From positions 1 to 64,000 of the forward strand of contig JAHJOO010000033.1 in the NCBI GenBank assembly GCA_018820275.1: 64,000 bases of DNA, written 5' to 3'. The stretch is from Alphaproteobacteria bacterium. GTDB lineage: Bacteria > Pseudomonadota > Alphaproteobacteria > Caulobacterales > Caulobacteraceae. The notes under the pieces were generated by a model. The model was not told where the DNA came from. It made no database searches and was given only the letters and a program-made list of their open reading frames with translations. This document shows, piece by piece, positions 1-7,929 of the stretch (its first letter is position 1; every line of letters begins with the position of its first letter). A program made the translations under genes and the position numbers.

Positions 1-67
1 AGTCGTCGAGACATTCGGGAAGCAGCGTCTGCTGCCGGCGGTCTGAACCCTGGACGAAGCGGCTCAT
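1..67 (-). CDS. IS1182-family transposase, N-terminal fragment
   Basis: Only the first 22 codons lie in the window; the gene runs off the left edge. The product starts MSRFVQGSDRRQQTLLPE, the typical opening of IS1182-type DDE transposases, which catalyse movement of their own element. An AGGAGGTG ribosome binding site lies just upstream of the ATG at 65-67. The assignment rests on recognising this conserved start; the catalytic part is not visible. Confidence 0.75.
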   Translation of the reverse strand, partial: MSRFVQGSDRRQQTLLPECLDD

Positions 68-135
68 ATCCACCTCCTGATGACCTCAGAAGGCTACCCT
101 GATTTGCCCGATCTGACTGGGTTTTCACACAGCCT
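1..135 (-). mobile_element. End of an IS1182-type insertion sequence
   Basis: The transposase start at 67 is preceded by about 50 bp ending in the motif GGGTTTTCACACAGCCT at 119-135. On the minus strand this reads as a GGCTGTGTGAAAACCC-type terminal inverted repeat, as seen in many IS1182 elements. The outer boundary is placed near 135. The other end and the target-site duplication are outside the window, so the boundary is an estimate. Confidence 0.55.
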
Positions 136-1151
136 CAGTCATGAACGGACGCCGCTGATTGGCATCGTCGCACGGCTGTTCTGGCGCGGAGCAGCCCGCC
201 CCTACTCCGTCTCCACGTCCGTTCGCGAAATGCGCATAAGGTGGGTTCCAAGAACCTGCGCGCAGCACAGGTGCCCGGCAGATTTTCCGGTACATTGACT
301 TCCGTTGGCGGAGACAAGTTGTCGTTAGACTGACAGCACCGCCACGCACCCCCGGCTCGGACGTCTCTCCCGACCCAAGGGGCTTCCAGGCGCCGGAACT
401 CCGGGCGCTATCCGCCCCCGATGCCCTACCGCTGACCTCGTTCTCCGGGCCCTGAAGGCGGGTCTTCGGCCCGTTCGGCGCGGCCGGTCTCCGTCAGGGG
501 GCCTGTCAGGTTAAGTCCGCCAAGCCGGAAGCCCCCGCGTATGCGATCAAGGTCCTGGGGCCAGGCCCTGCACGCCGCGACAAGTATCAGTGGCGGCGGA
601 ACATCCGCACTACTGAAGGTCATTCATGCAGGTGCTGAAGGACCCCCGCCGTTCGTGAGGCGCGCGAGACTCGACTCAGGGCGCCAGCCTTCATAATGAA
701 CCCGGTCCGCGACCCCGCCCAACTTCTCGCCTCCCGGGGAAGGGCGCGTCAGTCTGGACGGTGCCATGCCGAGGGACACGAATATGAGCGGCGGGACTCC
801 GGCGGACGCCCTGTCGCATTTCCCGCAGATGCGCGGCCGCGCCGGGAAGATGGCCGCGCCGTGCACCCTCCTCGCCGCGCGCGGCCCCCCGGCCGGGGCG
901 CTGTCGCCCGGGTCCGCCGCAGAGGGCGCCGTTCCCGCGATCCTTGGGGTGGCCACGGCGGTTCGGGCGGCACCGGCGCGCGGCGTCCGGAATCATGGCC
1001 TCATGCGGCACGACGCTCGCCGGAACACCCTGCACGCGGGTGCCATCCGGCGTGAGGTCAGACCGGGGGAGGACGTGGCCGAGGTCGCCCCGCGCCATCG
1101 CGACGCTTTGCTGCCGTTCGACGTCGCCCCTGCCGGGGAGCGTTGACGTCG
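136..1151. other. Gene-poor stretch between the IS end and the first kinase gene
   Basis: No convincing gene was found here. Open frames on both strands are rich in Arg, Pro and Gly and have no domain, start signal or codon pattern like the neighbours. The stretch includes one copy of the direct repeat (310-437). It probably also holds the promoter for the kinase gene at 1152, but no clear -35/-10 pair stands out. Confidence 0.5.
310..437. repeat. Direct repeat, left copy, flanking lasso set 1
   Basis: About 128 bp starting CGGAGAC and ending CCGCTGAC match 9081-9209 in the same orientation. From 329 onward the copies differ at only about ten positions and one single-base indel; the first 20 bp are less similar. 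The longest shared blocks include GACTGACAGCACCGCCAC and GGAACTCCGGGCGCTATCCG. The copies bracket the whole first lasso gene set. Confidence 0.8.
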
Positions 1152-2033
1152 ATGGCAGGGGCTCCGAAGGACCCGACCGCGCTGGCATTCCATGGCCAGG
1201 CCTTTGGCCTCAAATGGACGTCAGACCATCCGCTGCGCCAGTTTGTCGAGGCGGCCGAGGGATCGTCCGCGGACGTGCGCGTCCGCAAGGTGCCGACCCT
1301 TCTCCCTCGGCCCGGCGGCACCGTCGTCGGCGCCGGGCGTGTCTTCGGGGACGGGGCCCGCTTCACCTTCGGCGCGACCACGTTCGACGTCTTCGACGGC
1401 GAGAGGATCGACTGGTGCGGACCGGGAGCCGGGATTCCCGATGCCTTCTACGGCACCGTGGCCGCCATCGTCCTGGCCTGGAGAGGGCTGACGCCGCTGC
1501 ACGGCTCGGCGGTGGAACTCAACGGCCGGGCGGTTCTGCTCACGGGGCCTGCAGGCGCGGGCAAGTCGACGCTCTGCGACGCGTTGGTCGGGCGCGGCGG
1601 GCGCCTCGTGTCCGACGATCTGTCTGCACTCCTTCCACCCCGGGGTCCGGGCTCGCCGCTGCTCATCCCCGGCCGGCCCGACGTCCGCCTCCTGCCCGAC
1701 GGAGGCGGCGCCAAGGCGCTTCGCCGCCTGCCCATGACCCCGACCGGCCGGCCAGTCCCTCTCTCGACCGTGGTCCTGTTGGGCGGACCGGGCGTCGTTG
1801 CGGGGCCCGCCGCGGCGTGCGAGACGATGAGGCGCCAGCTGTTCCGTCCACGATGGATGAGCGCCCTCCCTTCCGCCAGGTCGCGGATCGCGACGCTCCT
1901 CCACGCCGCGCCGCGGGTGGCGTTCGTCAGCCTGCCGAGCGCGATCCAGCGGCCGGACATTCCCCTCACGCGGAAGGTCGACATGATCCTCGAACGCCTG
2001 CCCGTCGGAGAGACGCCGAATGTCCGCGCCTGA
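1152..2033 (+). CDS. HPr-kinase-like protein (lasso tailoring kinase), copy 1
   Basis: The 293-aa protein resembles the C-terminal kinase domain of HPr kinase/phosphorylase. It has the HG motif at His117 (LHGSAVEL), a P-loop GPAGAGKST at 132-140 and the Asp pair at 155-156 (LVSDD). In paeninodin-type lasso clusters such kinases phosphorylate the C-terminal Ser of the precursor; both precursors here end in Ser. The ATG at 1152 is chosen over a TTG at 1143 because GGGGAG at 1134-1140 is better spaced from it. The 3' end overlaps the next gene by 14 bp, so the two are probably co-translated. The fold is well supported; the substrate is inferred from context. Confidence 0.8.
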   Translation: MAGAPKDPTALAFHGQAFGLKWTSDHPLRQFVEAAEGSSADVRVRKVPTLLPRPGGTVVGAGRVFGDGARFTFGATTFDVFDGERIDWCGPGAGIPDAFYGTVAAIVLAWRGLTPLHGSAVELNGRAVLLTGPAGAGKSTLCDALVGRGGRLVSDDLSALLPPRGPGSPLLIPGRPDVRLLPDGGGAKALRRLPMTPTGRPVPLSTVVLLGGPGVVAGPAAACETMRRQLFRPRWMSALPSARSRIATLLHAAPRVAFVSLPSAIQRPDIPLTRKVDMILERLPVGETPNVRA

Positions 2034-3282
2034 GCCCCTCGCTTCGGCCAGCCCCGTCTTCGGCGACGGGCCGTCTGCAGCGCCCCCCTTCACGCTCCGG
2101 ATCGAGCCTCCCCTGCTCCTCGCCCGGACGGCGGAAGTGGCCCTCCTGCGGCAGGCCGTGGCCCGCAACCCGGGCTCGGTGCCTCTGCGCGCCAAACTGG
2201 CCTTCCTCCTGTTCATTCACGACGGCTTCGACGAGGCGGCCGCGCTTTATGATCAGCTGATGGCCGACGACCCACGCGCGGACTGGGCCATCATGCAGGC
2301 GGAGTGCCATCTGTCGCGCGAGACGCCGGCCGACGACGCCGCGGCCGAGCGTTGCGCGCGCGCCGGCGTGGCGCTGGCCGACCACGACCTCACCCGCGGC
2401 CACGCGCTGGCCGGGCTGGGCAAGGCCTTGACCCGGCTGGGCCGCCTCGCCGAGGCGCGGGCGGCCTTGCTGGACGCGCTCGACGCCAGCCCCGGCGACA
2501 GGAACGCCTACAAACGTCTCGCCTCGCTGGATCTCCAGGCCGGGGCCGCCGAAGCGGCGCTCGACGTCGCGGACCGCCTGATGGGCCGCGGCGTCGCCCA
2601 TTCCCGGCTGCTGGTCGCCCGGGCCCTCGCCCTGGCCAGCCTGGGACGCGTAGAACAGGCGCGCGACGCGGTGGGTCTGGAGCGCTTCCTGCATCGGGAA
2701 ATCCTGGCCGCCCCGCCCGGCTGGCCCGACCTCGCCGCTCTCAACGCCGCGGTCAGGGAGGAGCTGCATCGGCATCCCGACCTCCGCTTCGACAGATACG
2801 GGACCGCCTCCACGAAGACCTGGCGGATCGACCAGCCCGTCTTTGCCGCCTCGGTGGCGATTCCCGCGCTTCAGGAACGGATCCGCGAGGCGATCCTGAC
2901 CCACGTCGCCGCGCTGGACGACCAGGACGCCGTCTGGACCCGCGCGCGCCCGGCCGACGCCGAGCTTCACAACTGGTGCGTCCTCACCGACGCCGAGGGC
3001 TATGAAGAGTGGCACGTTCATCAGAACGGCTGGATGAGCGGCGTCTACTATGTCGACGTGCCGCCGGCTGTCGTCGACGGCACGGGAGACGAGGGATGCA
3101 TCGCCTTCGGTCTGCCGGAAAACCTCGTCGGCCCGGAGGTCTCCGAAGAGTTCGGACGCACCGTCGTCCGGCCGGAGCCCGGCCTGCTGATGCTGTTCCC
3201 CTCCCACGCCTATCACCGCACTTACGCGCACGGCAGCGACCGGCGACGCATCTGCCTCGCGTTCGACGTCATCAGAGCCTGA
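2020..3282 (+). CDS. TPR protein fused to a 2OG-Fe(II) oxygenase domain
   Basis: The 420-aa protein has an Ala/Leu-rich helical N-terminal half (about residues 30-240) that reads as tetratricopeptide-like repeats. The C-terminal domain resembles the putative 2OG-Fe(II) oxygenase family PF13759: HVHQNGWMSGVYYVDVPP carries the iron-binding histidines, and FPSHAYHRTYAHGSDRRR carries the distal His and the Arg for 2-oxoglutarate. Such enzymes hydroxylate with iron, O2 and 2-oxoglutarate. It lies between two kinase genes in a tight plus-strand unit with the PqqD-like gene and precursor, so it may modify the lasso peptide, with the TPR part as binding platform. The target is not known. Confidence 0.78.
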   Translation: MSAPEPLASASPVFGDGPSAAPPFTLRIEPPLLLARTAEVALLRQAVARNPGSVPLRAKLAFLLFIHDGFDEAAALYDQLMADDPRADWAIMQAECHLSRETPADDAAAERCARAGVALADHDLTRGHALAGLGKALTRLGRLAEARAALLDALDASPGDRNAYKRLASLDLQAGAAEAALDVADRLMGRGVAHSRLLVARALALASLGRVEQARDAVGLERFLHREILAAPPGWPDLAALNAAVREELHRHPDLRFDRYGTASTKTWRIDQPVFAASVAIPALQERIREAILTHVAALDDQDAVWTRARPADAELHNWCVLTDAEGYEEWHVHQNGWMSGVYYVDVPPAVVDGTGDEGCIAFGLPENLVGPEVSEEFGRTVVRPEPGLLMLFPSHAYHRTYAHGSDRRRICLAFDVIRA

Positions 3283-3288
3283 AGCGGC

Positions 3289-4071
3289 ATGCTGTGCATC
3301 GGGTTCGGCGTGCCGATCGAAACGGAGGTCGCGCTTCCCGGAGCTCTGCCTGCGGAGGGGCCGGAACAGCCGCTTCTGGAGGTCGCGGTCGGCGCGCCTC
3401 CGCCGTGGGAGGCGGTCCGGGAATGGGGGCCCTACCGCGTCCGCGACGCCGACCTGTTCGACTTCACCATGCCCGGCGTGGCGCGCTATTCGGTCGTCGA
3501 CCGGCGGCGGATTCTGGTCGCACCTGAGCCCGGTGCCGACGAACAGGCCATCGGCGGCATGTTGGCGGCCACCGCCCTGCCCGCGCTTTTCTGGGCCCGC
3601 GGCGAGATCATGCTGCATGCGGCCGCCGCGACCTCCCTCAGGGGTCGGGGCCGTCTGCTGTTGGGCCAATCGGGTGCCGGCAAGTCCACAGTGCTGGCAA
3701 GAGCGCTGGACCGGGGGGCCAGCGTGGTCGCCGATGACTCCGTGCGCGTCTGGATGGAGGGCGAACGGGTCATGGCCGCCGGTCTGCCGGGCGTCCTGGC
3801 GCTGCGCGCGCATGCGGGCCTCGACGCGCCCCGGCGGCGGGTCGAGGTTCCGGTCGATCGCCGGCTTCGGGCCTGCGAAATCGTCTCCGGCCACGTCATC
3901 GTGCCGGAGGGGAAGGCCCCCCGCCGGCTCCGGGGGCCGGAGGGCGTCGCGGCCCTGCTTCGACACCGGCATCGGCCGCGGATTCTGCAGCTCCTCATGA
4001 CCGAGGCGGCGCTGCTGGCGCCGGTCGCCCGGGTCGCGCTCGCTCTTCGGTTGACGGCCGTTCGCCTTTAG
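3289..4071 (+). CDS. HPr-kinase-like protein (lasso tailoring kinase), copy 2
   Basis: This 260-aa HprK-like protein keeps the key residues: His110 (MLHAAAAT), a P-loop GQSGAGKST at 126-134 and the Asp pair at 149-150 (VVADD). The residue two after His110 is Ala rather than Ser as in copies 1 and 3. It starts 6 bp after the dioxygenase gene. It is the shortest of the four kinases in the window and differs enough from copy 1 that a recent duplication is unlikely. It may act on the peptide at 4434, alone or with copy 1; this is inferred from position and from the C-terminal Ser of that peptide. Confidence 0.77.
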   Translation: MLCIGFGVPIETEVALPGALPAEGPEQPLLEVAVGAPPPWEAVREWGPYRVRDADLFDFTMPGVARYSVVDRRRILVAPEPGADEQAIGGMLAATALPALFWARGEIMLHAAAATSLRGRGRLLLGQSGAGKSTVLARALDRGASVVADDSVRVWMEGERVMAAGLPGVLALRAHAGLDAPRRRVEVPVDRRLRACEIVSGHVIVPEGKAPRRLRGPEGVAALLRHRHRPRILQLLMTEAALLAPVARVALALRLTAVRL

Positions 4072-4109
4072 TTATCTGTGGCGCAAGAGATTCTTGATTG
4101 GGACAGCGC

Positions 4110-4385
4110 GTGACCGACCAGACGAAATGGAAGCGCCGCGACGACTGGGTCGGCACCGAGGTCGAAGGTCAACTTGTGATGATCAACGTGGACAGCGGCC
4201 GCTACGTCTCGCTGAACGCGTCCGCCGCGGAGGCGTGGCGGCTGCTGGAGCAGCCGCTCGACAGGAACCAGCTGGTCGACGGCATGACCGCGACCTTCGC
4301 CGTGGACCGGGGGACCTGCGAACGCTCCGTGACCGATCTCATCGACCGCATGCGGTCCCTGGATCTCATTGACGCGGCCGCCTGA
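4110..4385 (+). CDS. PqqD-like RiPP recognition protein (lasso B1)
   Basis: This is a small PqqD-family protein of about 91 aa with the pattern QLVMINVDSGRYVSLNASAAEAW followed by a helical part containing VDGMTATF. In split lasso systems the PqqD-like B1 protein binds the precursor leader and presents it to the B2 peptidase. The precursor gene begins 48 bp downstream and its leader has a WVEPEI motif of the YxxPxL type bound by such proteins. GTG at 4110 is chosen; a TTG at 4098 with AAGAGA upstream is the alternative and would add four residues. The assignment to the lasso pathway is strong because of the neighbours. Confidence 0.82.
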   Translation: MTDQTKWKRRDDWVGTEVEGQLVMINVDSGRYVSLNASAAEAWRLLEQPLDRNQLVDGMTATFAVDRGTCERSVTDLIDRMRSLDLIDAAA

Positions 4386-4433
4386 AGCGCGGAACATCAC
4401 CGGCAGTTGAACCATTCATCGGGGAATGAAGAC

Positions 4434-4577
4434 ATGACCGATCCGAAGATCGCCGCCTCCGACGCCCGCCGCGAATGGGTCGAGCCCGAGATCGGCGAAC
4501 TGGCCGTGCAGGAAACGGCCGGCTTTCCGGGCGTCGGCGGTGACGGTGGCGGGCACGCGGACTGCACCCTCTCCTGA
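4434..4577 (+). CDS. Lasso peptide precursor 1
   Basis: The 47-aa product has a leader (1-29) with the recognition motif WVEPEI at 15-20 and the conserved Thr at position -2 (QETA before the core). The predicted core is GFPGVGGDGGGHADCTLS (residues 30-47). Gly1 and Asp8 would form the 8-residue macrolactam ring, and the C-terminal Ser is the expected kinase target. The core has Pro3 and one Cys but no Tyr. GGGGAA precedes the ATG. It follows the PqqD-like gene, and its stop codon directly abuts the stop of the cyclase on the other strand. Ring size and core start follow from known lasso rules; the product has not been shown. Confidence 0.85.
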   Translation: MTDPKIAASDARREWVEPEIGELAVQETAGFPGVGGDGGGHADCTLS

Positions 4578-6338
4578 TCACCCCGGCCGGCGGCTTGGGG
4601 TCGCCCAGCAGCTGAAGAACTCGGCCGCGAAGGCGGTCGCCTGCATCGCGGTCAGGTCGGCCGTGGTGAGCGGCGCGCCGTGTTCGACGGCCGAGAGTTG
4701 CTCTTCCAGCCACGCCAGATCCAGCCACGCGTCCGCGCCGGCTTCGCGCTGGGCCGGCAGTCGGGCGCGCGCTGCGGGTGCCTGTTCGCGAAGACGGGCG
4801 GCGTGGCTGGGCGAGAACGGCATCTTGCACTGCCGGGTGGCGATCGCCTCGGGCAGATTTCCCTTGAGCAGGGCCCGGATCATGGCCCGGGGCGCGCCGT
4901 CCTGAACGGTGAAGCCCGCCGGGAAGGCGGAGACCAGACGCACCAGGCGCGGGTCCCGGAACGGATACGCATAGCGGACCGCGGTGGAACTGGACACGGT
5001 GGACGCCGCGAACATCTTCTCCCAGCCCTCCTCCAGTCCGAAAGCCTCATCCGGCCGGAGGCGGCGGACCGGCGCGTCCCCGACGGGGCCGGTGTCACCG
5101 AGAGCCGCCAGCAGTTCCGGCGACGGCCGGGCGTGGAAGGCCGCCAGCGCGTCGCGGCGTGGGGCTTGAGCGGCCTGCAGGCCGCGCCTGATGGCTCTTG
5201 CCCAAAGCCTCGGCCAGGACGGCGGCCGATCCAGAAAGAAGGCGTGGCTCGACAGCGTCATCTCGCCGAACGACCCGTCCACCAAGGTCGCCGCGCCGAT
5301 CTCTTCCGCCGTGTCCGCGAACGCCTCATACAGATCGTGACGCGGCGACAGGATGGGTGACTGCAGGTGCTGAAGCGTCCGGGTGCCGGGCGTGTACACC
5401 TCGGCCGAGGCCGCGGGGGCGACGCGGATGAGGGGAAGGCCCAGATGGTCGGCAACCTGTCCCGCCCACCCCGTCTCGTCGGCCAGTCCCGACCCCTCGG
5501 GCGCCGCCGAGCACAGAAGGTGGATCCTCTGGCCCGCCGCCCGCTCTTCGGCCCCGAGCCAGGCGAGAAGACTGGAATCCAGCCCCCCGCTGAGCATGAA
5601 GGCCACGTCCCGGTGCCCGGCCATGCGGCGCTTCACGATGCGTCGCAGCAAGGCCTCAACCTCCGCCATCGCCTCGTCGAACGAGAGATCGGTCAGCAAG
5701 GCCTGCGGCGGGGGTGGAAGCGTCTGCGTCGATGTGCCTGCCGCGGTGATCGTGACCTCCACCCCCGGTCGGAGGCGTCGGGCGGTCTTCAGAAACGTCC
5801 GGTCCCCCAGCGTCGCGCGCAGGGGATAGCGACCGAGCGTGCGCATCAGGCCGTCCGGATCGAACTGGTCCCCGACCCAGGGCAGGTCCGCGAGCCGCCT
5901 CAGATCGGAAGACACCGCCACCCGGTCCCCCACGACGGAGAAGAAGCAGGGGTCCCGCGTCCGTTCCGAGGCCAGAAGGACCAGGGTCCGGGAGCGCGCG
6001 CTCCATCGCAGCATGGTCCACTCGCCCGGCAGACGGCGGGCAGCCGCCACGCCCCAGGCATCGTGTGCCGCCGCCGCGGTTTCGGCCGCCCCCGCGCCGG
6101 CAGCAAGTCCCAGCGCCCTCCGCGCCTCGTCCGGTTCATCAAGATGGCCGACAAAGCAGGTCTCGATGCCGCGCACGCCGCAACGGGCAGTCAGGAAGGA
6201 ATCCGGATCGTGAAGCTCGGCCCGGAAGCCCGATTGGTGCGCGATCCGGTCATCCGTCTCGCCGAAAAGCACCCGCGTGTCGCGGACATCGAGCGGGGCC
6301 TCCCGAAGATGAACCAGTGCGTGGATTCCGGACTTCAT
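4578..6338 (-). CDS. Lasso cyclase (asparagine-synthetase-like), set 1
   Basis: The 586-aa protein resembles class B asparagine synthetase. An N-terminal glutaminase-like domain (about 1-210) lacks the catalytic Cys at position 2, and the ATP-pyrophosphatase domain carries SGGLDSS at 250-256. Lasso C enzymes adenylate the ring Asp/Glu and join it to the N-terminal amine of the core. The ATG at 6336-6338 overlaps the dioxygenase stop (ATGA), which fixes the start and implies translational coupling. An in-frame start at 6407 is rejected because it lies deep in the dioxygenase. The gene is convergent with the precursor gene and touches it without a gap. Confidence 0.87.
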   Translation of the reverse strand: MKSGIHALVHLREAPLDVRDTRVLFGETDDRIAHQSGFRAELHDPDSFLTARCGVRGIETCFVGHLDEPDEARRALGLAAGAGAAETAAAAHDAWGVAAARRLPGEWTMLRWSARSRTLVLLASERTRDPCFFSVVGDRVAVSSDLRRLADLPWVGDQFDPDGLMRTLGRYPLRATLGDRTFLKTARRLRPGVEVTITAAGTSTQTLPPPPQALLTDLSFDEAMAEVEALLRRIVKRRMAGHRDVAFMLSGGLDSSLLAWLGAEERAAGQRIHLLCSAAPEGSGLADETGWAGQVADHLGLPLIRVAPAASAEVYTPGTRTLQHLQSPILSPRHDLYEAFADTAEEIGAATLVDGSFGEMTLSSHAFFLDRPPSWPRLWARAIRRGLQAAQAPRRDALAAFHARPSPELLAALGDTGPVGDAPVRRLRPDEAFGLEEGWEKMFAASTVSSSTAVRYAYPFRDPRLVRLVSAFPAGFTVQDGAPRAMIRALLKGNLPEAIATRQCKMPFSPSHAARLREQAPAARARLPAQREAGADAWLDLAWLEEQLSAVEHGAPLTTADLTAMQATAFAAEFFSCWATPSRRPG

Positions 6339-6988
6339 TCGACGAACCAGCCGGCGAATATGCGTCGCGGCCCCCCCGAGACGAGGGGGTGGAGGCGATG
6401 CTCGCACCGTTGCGAGACTTCGAAGATCAGTGCCGTTCCGGGCGTGTCGTGCTTGAACCGCAACAGATTCTCGTGGTCAGGGCGGCCGCGCATTTCGAAC
6501 ACCCCGCCCTCATAGGGAGCATTCCCGAGGCACAGCGTAACGCCCAGCCGACGACGTCCACCCGCGTTCAGGTCGTCGTGCCACGCCAGTTCGTCACCCG
6601 CGCGGGCCCGGGTCTGGACGACGCGCCCTTCCACCCCGGCCAGAGGCCCGCATCCGGTGACGTCCTCCAGCCACCCCAGCAATGCGGGGCGTCGCAAGGC
6701 GAGGGAAATCGCGGTGCCGACCACTGCCGGACGTTCAACTTCGCGGTTGCCGAGGCCCGCGACCGGGTCGGAAATGTACGTCGCACGATCGCAGGCGGCG
6801 ACCAGGCGGGCCAGCAGGCCGGACTCGAGCAGACCCGGGCACACGATCGCGCGATGCCGGGCGAAACCTTCCCGCGCGCCCGACGTCGGCGGGAGGTCGG
6901 TCTGGAACGCGGCCAGACTGGGAGTGTCATGGTGAGACGGGGGTCGGGCCGGAGCTTCAGGGTCCGGCGCGCAGCCATGGTCGCTCAT
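6335..6988 (-). CDS. 2OG-Fe(II) dioxygenase, lasso set 1
   Basis: The 217-aa protein has the iron-binding facial triad of 2-oxoglutarate dioxygenases: H137-D-D139 in ELAWHDDL, a distal His near 197-200 (EHRLHP), and Arg at 208-209 for 2-oxoglutarate. The fold pattern LGVTLCLGN...GGVFEM fits the prolyl-4-hydroxylase-like group. The ATG at 6988 has GGGGGAA upstream. The gene overlaps the cyclase by four bases and is therefore likely made with it. Hydroxylation of the peptide, for example at Pro3 or Asp of core 1, is a reasonable guess. A downstream role unrelated to the peptide cannot be excluded. Confidence 0.78.
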   Translation of the reverse strand: MSDHGCAPDPEAPARPPSHHDTPSLAAFQTDLPPTSGAREGFARHRAIVCPGLLESGLLARLVAACDRATYISDPVAGLGNREVERPAVVGTAISLALRRPALLGWLEDVTGCGPLAGVEGRVVQTRARAGDELAWHDDLNAGGRRRLGVTLCLGNAPYEGGVFEMRGRPDHENLLRFKHDTPGTALIFEVSQRCEHRLHPLVSGGPRRIFAGWFVE

Positions 6989-7148
6989 CCCGCCGCCGTT
7001 CCCCCCTGGCGGAAGCACGTCGTCCAACGGTCCCGTCCTTCGCCGTTCTGTTCACCGGCTGTAGGCAACGGCCGCCGGATTGGCAAATGCGGTCCCCAAC
7101 AACTACAAATTCATTGACCCCCGGGCGCAAGATCGACGATTTGCCACA

Positions 7149-7928
7149 ATGGTCCCCGGTCTCGACGATCAGCCAACCCGCCCGGCGTCGCTGCCGGGCC
7201 TCGTCCGTTCCGTGCTGACGCGGGCAGGTAGGGCGGCCGGTCATGCTCTGTCCCCGCGGATCCTGAGCGAGAGGGTCACACGCGCCCGCTTCGGCCGGCG
7301 GGTGCATCAAAGCAACAGCCTGACATGGCTGGGGCGTTACCCGGTCCTGTTCGGAGCCGCGCAAGAGCTGCTCTCCCACCGGCAAAGCCTCCGGATCCTC
7401 TCCTACGGCTGCTCGTCGGGAGAGGAGGTCGAGACTCTCCGGCATCATTTTCCCGATGCGGTCCTCGTCGGGGCGGACATAAACCGCGCCATGCTGCGCC
7501 GCTGTCGGCGGCTGGACATCCCCGGCGAGACCTGGTTCGAGCCTTCGGACGACAGGTCGATCGAGCGCCACGCACCGTTCGACGCGATCTTCTGCATGGC
7601 GGTGTTCACGCGACGTCCTCACGAGGTCGAGCGCCGCGCCCTGGAGGATATCGGCCAGTTCTATCCGTTCGATACCTTCTCCCGCGACCTGCGCCGCCTC
7701 GCCGCCCTGCTGACGCCCGGGGGGCTGCTGATCGTGGAGCATGCCCTGTACCGGGCGGAAGACGCCCTGGCCAATCTGCCGTTCACGGCTTTAACGAGCC
7801 ACGGTTTCGGGCCCGCCAAAGGCCCTCGCTTCGCGCCGTCCGGCCAGCGCCTCGAACCGCCCCAGTTGATCTCCCGCATCTTCCGCGCCGTCGGCCGGTC
7901 CGCTGGCCAGACGCCGTTCGACCTCTGA
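7149..7928 (+). CDS. Class I SAM-dependent methyltransferase
   Basis: The 259-aa protein has motif I at 83-91 (ILSYGCSSGEE), an acidic strand VGADIN and a post-motif FDAIFCMAVF, a pattern close to CheR-like SAM methyltransferases. The start is uncertain: ATG at 7149 is used, and an in-frame TTG at 7080 would add 23 residues. It is divergent from the dioxygenase and one base ahead of the next gene. Methylation of lasso peptides, for instance at the C-terminal carboxylate, is known in other systems. Here that is only suggested by location. Confidence 0.7.
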   Translation: MVPGLDDQPTRPASLPGLVRSVLTRAGRAAGHALSPRILSERVTRARFGRRVHQSNSLTWLGRYPVLFGAAQELLSHRQSLRILSYGCSSGEEVETLRHHFPDAVLVGADINRAMLRRCRRLDIPGETWFEPSDDRSIERHAPFDAIFCMAVFTRRPHEVERRALEDIGQFYPFDTFSRDLRRLAALLTPGGLLIVEHALYRAEDALANLPFTALTSHGFGPAKGPRFAPSGQRLEPPQLISRIFRAVGRSAGQTPFDL

Positions 7929-7929
7929 G

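Noticed and set aside
691-1188. Minus-strand 165-codon frame in the gene-poor stretch
   Set aside because: No recognisable fold, no ribosome site and it overlaps the start of kinase copy 1.
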